Shown here one piece after another: positions 57,732-64,000 of a DNA stretch of 64,000 nucleotides. Location of the stretch: NCBI GenBank assembly GCA_946902985.2, contig OX336394.1, positions 275,129,496 to 275,193,495 of the forward strand, read 5' to 3'. The notes under the pieces are model-generated. The model ran no database searches, was not told the DNA's origin, and worked only from the letters and a program-made list of their open reading frames with translations. A program made the translations under genes and the position numbers. Position 1 is the stretch's first letter, and every line of letters starts with the position of its first letter. The stretch is from Meconema thalassinum. Lineage: Eukaryota; Arthropoda; Insecta; Orthoptera; Tettigoniidae.

Positions 57732-58367
57732 AGTTTTGGTTATATCTTGCCAATATTTTTCTCGCCGCCAAAATTAATGTTATCTATGGGTGATCGTCAT
57801 TTGTTTGGATTGGTCAGAATTGAAATATTATCTGCCCGTCTGAATACTGCTGTTTATCTGGCGTCATCTATAACGCGAGTTTGAAACAACTATGAAATAA
57901 TTAATTATTTTGTGAAATGTGTTATCACGCGATTTCCTGAAGGTTCAGATTCCCATTTTAGTGCTTGGATGCTAGGTTGCCAAACGGCGTATCATTGTTA
58001 GCCGCCATTGGAGAATATTATTTGCCTAGAGCATAATTTTAATGATTGGTTCCTTCCTCTAGCCTGTCTGACATTTGTATTTGTTTTGTTTTAAAGAATA
58101 TATTTTGGCGGTTGTTGTTTTTATGAAATCGTCTTTAATTTAATTATATATGCGACACCTTGAGAGCAACGTGAACCCATTGTGAAGCAGCAACGTAGTA
58201 CCAATGCTTGGTAAGAAGTAAGAATATACATTTACATTTCTTCACGAATACCACTACAGGGACGTAGGATTGGTTAGTCAGCACTCAACAGAGCAGAAAT
58301 ACTCCCCTAAAGAAGACAGGTTATGTTAACCTCAAAATATACGTAGCAGAGCAAACAAGGTCTGTCA
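57732..58367 (+). repeat. 3' portion of the left LTR, LARD copy B
   Basis: Matches 63898-64000 with one or two differences over the visible overlap; ends GTCTGTCA. The open frame 57615-57884 spans the junction with the FLYWCH element and is not a gene. Confidence 0.75.
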
Positions 58368-61300
58368 GGTTGTAGACCACTTTGGCCGATGAGTACCAAA
58401 CCCAGCCCTCCACACAACGGGTAATCCGGCGTTAGTCTTATTTAATGGGACAGAGTGATGGTAGCTATAGATCGTGGTTTACGTTTTTCTGCAGCCGGCA
58501 GATCTTGTTAAACATAACTTAAAGTTGCGGGGAGTTACGGGCAAAGTTGTAACATTTAATATGAACTTATTCAGTTAGGTAGGGGTCTAACCAGGGTTAT
58601 TACTAATGGTATTGTGTTCTTGTTTTCATGCAATGTACGGGTTCGAAGCGTTGCTGGCATTCTCCAGTATGTTGTGCATACTGAAGACGAGTCAAGTCCA
58701 GTTGGATAACTGGCACTCAAAGGCATATGGTTTCTCAAGTGACGGTGTTGGCTTGGCTGTTGGCCTATGTTTGGTTATCTCGATGGTGTTGGTGCTGCAG
58801 GAGATCGCGAGTTAAGCCCAGATAATACAGTGTTTTATTTAAGTAGTTACTATTTTACCTCTGCTCAGTTGGCAAGCAAAGAGCTCATAACTTCTTCTGC
58901 TGTGTAAAGTTCGAGTGATTGGAAAAGTGCTGCAATTCTACCGTGTCGAAATATTTCTGGCAGTGTTGCCAAAGTGATCTCGTGAAAATAGTAGTTCCGG
59001 TGAATTGCCGAGTGATACTAAAGTCATCTGGAGGAGAGTTATCAATTTAGTTGTGAGTAAACGTCTATGCTCAGGTGGATAGTGCTGAGTTGTAACCTGA
59101 TTTTAGTAGTACAACGGTCTTATGTAATTTCAGTGAACGTGCAGGTGAACTTCTCTTGTGTACTGTAGGTGCCTACGGACGGTTGATTTTAATGATGAGT
59201 TGATCTTGGTCGGGTGATGGGAAATTTCTTGAACTTTTATTTCAGCTTAGCAGTGAAGCAGCTGTGGATTTCATTTTCAGCGGAGAATTTTCCAGGTTCT
59301 AAATCGTTTCGAGGATTGTGATTCCTTCTTGTTGAGGTTAAGTGTTACATCACTTGTGAGGTTGGTACCTATTAGATCAGCTGTTCAGTGCAATGTGATG
59401 TCGTGGTCATGATGTCAGCAGCGAGTGGGTGCTAAGAAGCGATTATCGTGGTGTACTATTGCTTAATCGTGGAGAGGTTTTGATCTTCAGTTGGTGAATT
59501 GTGAAAATTGAAAATTTTAATTAGGTTCAACTTTGAAATTTGGATTTGGCGGGTGAAGAAGAACTTGCCTGGACTTGTGTGAATGGTGATGGCGTGAGTG
59601 CTAGTGTGTTTGTTGTGGTGAGAGGTTAGGGCGTTACATGCGCCTCAGGAGTAGTGGGTGTTTTGGTGATGTTGATGTCGGGCATTCGGCGCTCTCTCTG
59701 ACCATTAATGTTGCTTGGGGTGGAGTGTCCCGTTCATCAAGGTTATTTTAGGGCTAATTTATTTTTACTTAGTGAGCGTGAGTGCCTGTTGACTGATTGG
59801 TACTCGATATCCTGTGTGGATATTTGGTTTTCTTGTTGAACATTTCGTTCTCTTGTACTAACTGTGGTTGGTATTTGTTAGTTTTGTTTGGTGACATGGC
59901 TGTGTTGAGCAGTGGTGTCTTTTGGGGAGTTAGTTAAGGTACTGCTGATGAAGTGATACCAACCTAGCGGAAGTAGCCAGTCTCTGTCTACTTATGATTC
60001 TGGTACTTTCAGTGAGGGTTGGTGATGTCGACATTGCTATGCTCTTCGACTCTTGATGTCGTTCGGGCTGGTGATGGTCGCACATCGTATTTCAGTGTTT
60101 GAGGGTATTTTGTTTGTTTTTATTTCAGGTGTGTTAAGTGCCTTCTTGGTACTTGGTGCTCAGTGTACTTGTTGTTAAGTTGGTACTCTCAGTGAGTATT
60201 TGTGAGTTGGTGCTGTTGTATTTTGTGTTGTAAGTGTTGGTACCTGATTGGTATTTGAGGTGGGTGATTGTGTTCGTGATAGTTCGGTACTCGGGGTAGT
60301 ATTTGGGGGTTGAATCGAGAGGTTAGGTTCGTTGGAGATGCCAGGATGCTTAATTCCCTGATGATGTGTGATGGATTTGTCGAGTGGTGCCTAATGTCCT
60401 TAAGTGAAAGTGGAGAGGCGTAAGCAGGTGGCCTTTTCATTGTAAAGAGGCGTATGCAGGAGGTCTTTGTGAAGAGGCGTATGCAGGAGGCCTTTGTGAA
60501 GAGGCGTATGCAGGCGATATTTCCTTTCATTGGCGCACGTGGCAGGTGTTCCAGACTAGTTCCGGAGATGGCTGGCAACTGTTTCTGTTATGGAATTAGG
60601 TGGATTGGGAATTGTTCTTGTCTGATTTTTCAGACGGCTTAGGTACCTACGGACGATTGGTTTTAATGAGTGAGTGATCAGTTTGAATTCCAGGATGATT
60701 ATTCCCTGATGATGTGTGATGGTTGTCGAGTGGTGTCTATTGACCTTATTAAGATACTTCATGGGAGGTATATGCAGGTGGGTACTTCGTGTGAAGTATA
60801 TGCAGGCAGATGTTTTCCTTTCGCTGCGACACGTGGCAGGTGTTTAGGCCAGTTTCTGAAGACGACTGGAAGTTTATCTCTTCGGAATTCGAAGGCCGGA
60901 ATGTTATGAAGCTTAGTATGCTTGCTGTGGTGAACTGTGGATTTGCAGGATGGCTGGAGGAAGTTTTGAGTTCGACGGAAGGTCTGGTTCTGGAATTGAT
61001 TAGTTGGGAAAATTTAAATTTTGTCTGGTTCTACAGACGTCATTGGCACCTACGGACGGTTAGTGGCTGATAGTGACTCAGTTGAATTCCGGGATGGTCA
61101 ATTCCCCGAGGTTCAAATGTATTCCAGGATGTTCATTCCCTGAAGATTAACGTTGCGAAGTGTATGCAGGTGGATACTTCGTGGCGAAGTGTATGCAGGT
61201 GGATACTTCGTGGTGGAGTGTATGCAGGTGGATATTAACGTTGCGAAGTATATGCAGGTGGTTACTTCCTATCGTCGAGGCAGGTGGCAGCTGTTTCGAG

Positions 61301-62744
61301 TCAGTTTCGTAGCAATTGGTAAGATTAGAAGATATTAAGGGGGGTAATTTAATTTTATTGTCTGCTTTGACGGACGAATCGTGGGAACTCCTTACTGAGT
61401 AGTTGTTTCTGTTGCGAGGTGATGAGATTAGTTGGTTGCATTGAGTGACCTATTGGAAAGTTTGTAGTAGTCTTGCTACCGGTGATGAATTGGTGCTGAT
61501 TGGTTGCACTGTGATAGTTAAGGAGTTGACTGTGTGTCAGAATTGGTTACACTAAGGTTCGGTGCATGAAGTGAGTGTGCTGACTGTGAAATAATGGGCT
61601 GTGAAAGTTGGTCATCGTGCAGTTATGAGCAGCACTGTGATGTTTAGAAGATGGTTGAGCGGATTGTTGATTGAGTTATTGACTTGACGTTGAGTGGATT
61701 GTTTGGTGTTGAATGAGGATAAGGTTGATGATCGGAGGTTATGGCTTATGTGGTCATCTCTTGATTGGAGTTAATGTTTGTCTATGCTGACTAAGTGTTG
61801 TGATCGTGCTATGGAAGTAGGGATTCTGGTGTGAGTTGTCTTGGTGAAGCGATTAAATTTCGAGTATTTGTTGCTGGTAAGCTTGTTGAACTGTGTTGGT
61901 TCGGTTCTGTGTCTGTTGCGAGCGGTCACATGTAAAGCTTAAAGCCATGCTGAAGCCTGTGTATTTGAGCCTATAAGGTCAATCAAGTCAATATACCTGT
62001 ATTGTCTGGAACTTACCGGAAGGTATTGTGGTACCTTATACCTTTATTTATTAATTAAATAAATTACTTGAGAGCCAAAGTCACCATGTCATTGAGAGGT
62101 TATGTGATTTAAGCACGTTTCGAACCCCATTAATTTATTCATCTTAGAATGTGAACGCAGGATTTTGGTGGAAAACTTGATTTTCTTTGCCCGAGCATCG
62201 GAATGTGATGTTCGTTTCCTTCCTCCCCTTCTGTTGTTAAAATTTAATGACTTGACTAAAGTCTTCTGACCGAAAGCTTGTACTGGAAGTTGATTACCTG
62301 CTCCAGTACCAATTGAAGAAGATACTTGAAATGTGACCAAGTTGTCACGGGAGTGAAATTCGATCATAAAGTTCTTCGAAGTATGCGATTAGTGCGCGTT
62401 CTAGCGGATGGAATGCAACGACATTGTGACTGGTGATAAGATCTAACCATGGTGCAATGTTTGGTGGTGCTCCCTTCTGCTGTGTTTGATTGTGTTCTAG
62501 TTGCCTTTCATCTTGGGTGGTGGTAGCAATGAGCTCTAGCTGCTGTCACCATACACGAACTAACATCTGGTGGAGGTGTCTGCCATTCTGCTGGTCGGAG
62601 TGGAGGTGCCTGCTACCACAACGTGAAGATGCCTAGCTGTGACAGACATGACAGTCTGTCAGTCGGTGAACCCTACCCATGCCTTGCATGCGCCCTGCGG
62701 AATCAACTGCTGAACCCCTGGTTGAGCTTTCGCAGAGGGAGAAC
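58368..62744 (+). other. Internal region of LARD copy B, non-coding
   Basis: Homologous in order to 9057-12657, from TGGTAGCTATAGATCGTGG (about 58452) to the CTGCTGTCACCATACACGA block (about 62538). It ends in the purine tract CGCAGAGGGAGAAC at 62731-62744. It is about 780 bp longer than copy A, largely through extra modules at 60340-61400. No protein domain found. Confidence 0.75.
60340..61400 (+). repeat. Amplified internal modules and 30-bp minisatellite, LARD copy B
   Basis: At least three diverged modules with GTATGCAGG, CACGTGGCAGGTG and CCTACGGACG. At 61155-61270 a unit of about 30 bp containing GAAGTGTATGCAGGTGGATA is repeated four times; GGCGTATGCAGG also triplicates at 60450-60510. 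Confidence 0.75.
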
Positions 62745-64000
62745 TGTGCCAATTGAAATTGACCCAATCTTCAAACCCTGCTGTCGGCCCTTTCCGTGGC
62801 CTGTCGGGAGCCCTCGTGTCCTGTCGGCCGTCGTCGTATTTCGTAAAAAACTTCGTTGTTTACTTCAAGATGTTAATTTTCAAACCCCGTATTAGGAAAA
62901 GAAGAAATAAAGAACAATTAGCTTCCCCTTAAATGAAATTATAATGCATGCCAGTAGACTAGTGCTACTGCATGAGACTGAAAATATTTGGAATTGTAAT
63001 TGTGCATGTCAATACCTGGAAAGTTGCATGTAATTGAAAATTATTGTATATTTACTATGATGGTGCTGTACCAGTTCTGTTGCATGTTTTATGTGTCTTG
63101 TACTTCTAATTGTGCATTGTAGTCGAAGAACCAATGGGCATGTAACATCTCATCTTGTCATGAAAATGCCAACTTAAATTTCTCTAACTTGTGTTGAAGC
63201 TCTTTAGGTAAGGTGCTTGTGTGTTTTTGCAACGGTTGGCAACGCGTAATACGCGCATGGCTTTTCATTTGTTTCTGCTAAAGCTTCTGTTCACTGCGCA
63301 TGTGCAAGCAGCAACAGAGGTGCTGGTAGAAAAAAGGAGAGTCAGAAGCATTCAACTATGGGGACCTGAATTGGTCGGAAGTGTTCCGTAGGCCAGGCCT
63401 CGGTGGCCATAAACGCGTCGTTGGATATACGAGGTAATGAAGAATATTGTGATATTTCTATTCGCAGCGGTTTCGGAATATTTCCGGATCATATATATAA
63501 AAAAAAGTCAACCCCTGGCACTATCCAGCCCATGACGGGCTAAGGCCGACCAAGCGACCGCTGCCCAGCCATTCGGCCTGCAGATATTGGGGTGACGCGT
63601 GATCAGCGCGTCGGGTCCCCTAGGCCGTTAATCTTGGTTTTCGTGATCGGGGCGCTGTCTCACTGTCAGACAGCTACTAAATTGTCCTCACGAGGCTGAG
63701 TGCACCCCGTTTCCGGATCATATTATAATTTTATTTTTTGAATTATTGAATTCATAGTCAGGTGTCGTCTGGCCAATATGCTTTAACGAAGTTGCGGCAT
63801 TATGTTTTTACTACGAGGCTAGTATAGCCAGAATTCCTTTCATTCTTGTGGCGATTTGTTTTATTTTAATCTGAGCCCATTATTCTATATTTGGCCCAAG
63901 TTTTGGTTATATCTTGCCAATATTTTTCTCGCCGCCAAAATTAATGTTATCTAAGGGTGATCGTCATTTGTTTGGATTGGTCAGAATTGAAATATTATCT
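62745..64000 (+). repeat. Right LTR of LARD copy B (continues beyond window)
   Basis: TGTGCCAATTGAAATTGACCC follows the purine tract exactly as TGAGCCGATTGG does in copy A. The LTR contains the SINE at 63495-63709. Projected length without the SINE is about 1.56 kb, matching copy A. Confidence 0.75.
63495..63709 (-). mobile_element. SINE with 14-bp target duplication
   Basis: Flanked by TTTCCGGATCATAT (63481-63494 and 63710-63723). On the minus strand it starts GGGGTGCACTCAGCCTCGTG and ends GGGTTGAC followed by a T-rich tail. The head resembles, from memory, a SINE family of orthopteroid insects; there is no clear tRNA B box. Confidence 0.85.

Larger units (their letters stand above)
57732..64000 (+). 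mobile_element. LARD copy B, truncated at both visible ends
   Basis: Left LTR remnant (57732-58367), internal region (58368-62744) and right LTR start (62745) preserve the family layout. The sequence AAGTTTTGGTTATATCTTGCC and following 100 bp at 57732 recur at 63898 to the window end, 6.17 kb apart, confirming a direct LTR pair. The left LTR lacks about its first 900 bp, where FLYWCH copy 2 abuts. Confidence 0.8.

Noticed and set aside
1..64000. Host protein genes, rRNA, CRISPR or bacterial operons
   Set aside because: None seen; every domain-bearing frame belongs to a mobile element and repeat arrays lack CRISPR spacing.

Overview
This window looks like repeat-rich intergenic DNA from an insect. 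The evidence is: A+T-rich sequence, two Ty3/gypsy elements, a BEL/Pao element, RTE-like and CR1/Jockey-like LINEs, hAT and piggyBac-type DNA elements, and tRNA-derived SINEs. No host single-copy gene, bacterial operon, rRNA or CRISPR array was found. Several short interspersed repeats resemble, from memory, families common in polyneopteran insects (crickets, katydids, locusts and relatives). That placement is an inference and was not checked against any database.

Layout. 1-1520: a BEL/Pao LTR fragment on the minus strand. 1521-7371: a decayed plus-strand Ty3/gypsy element with gag, an unexpected OTU-type cysteine protease domain, a 60-bp coding repeat array, reverse transcriptase (RT) and part of RNase H, then a candidate 3' LTR. 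7488-14227: a young non-coding LTR element (LARD type) with about 1.57-kb LTRs. 14228-16236: non-coding, with a SINE fragment. 16237-21296: a minus-strand Ty3/gypsy element (gag, protease, RT, RNase H, integrase), inactive. 21297-30875: copy 1 (minus) of a large 'FLYWCH element' that encodes two small FLYWCH zinc-finger proteins and carries a perfect tRNA-Leu(UAA) cloverleaf; a hAT element, two SINE-type insertions and an internal duplication enlarge it. 30876-36440: no gene recognised. 36441-40056: an RTE-like LINE with only two stop codons. 41083-46836: a CR1/Jockey-like LINE fossil interrupted by a solo LTR (42864-44612) and a piggyBac-type non-autonomous element (45371-46248). 46837-50202: BEL/Pao LTR, leader and gag start, inserted into that LINE. 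50203-57731: copy 2 of the FLYWCH element, inverted relative to copy 1 and interrupting the Pao gag. 57732-64000: a second LARD copy with a 5'-truncated left LTR, a longer internal region and a right LTR that runs off the window.

The pieces do not form a pathway; they record nested insertions. The parts most worth attention are the FLYWCH element (paired FLYWCH genes with an unusual H-x-C zinc ligand, a conserved tRNA-Leu gene, subterminal palindromic 14-bp arrays and no visible transposase), the OTU domain inside a gypsy element, and the LARD family with its amplified internal modules. Coordinates of repeat edges come from comparing copies by eye, so they are exact only where a target-site duplication is quoted.
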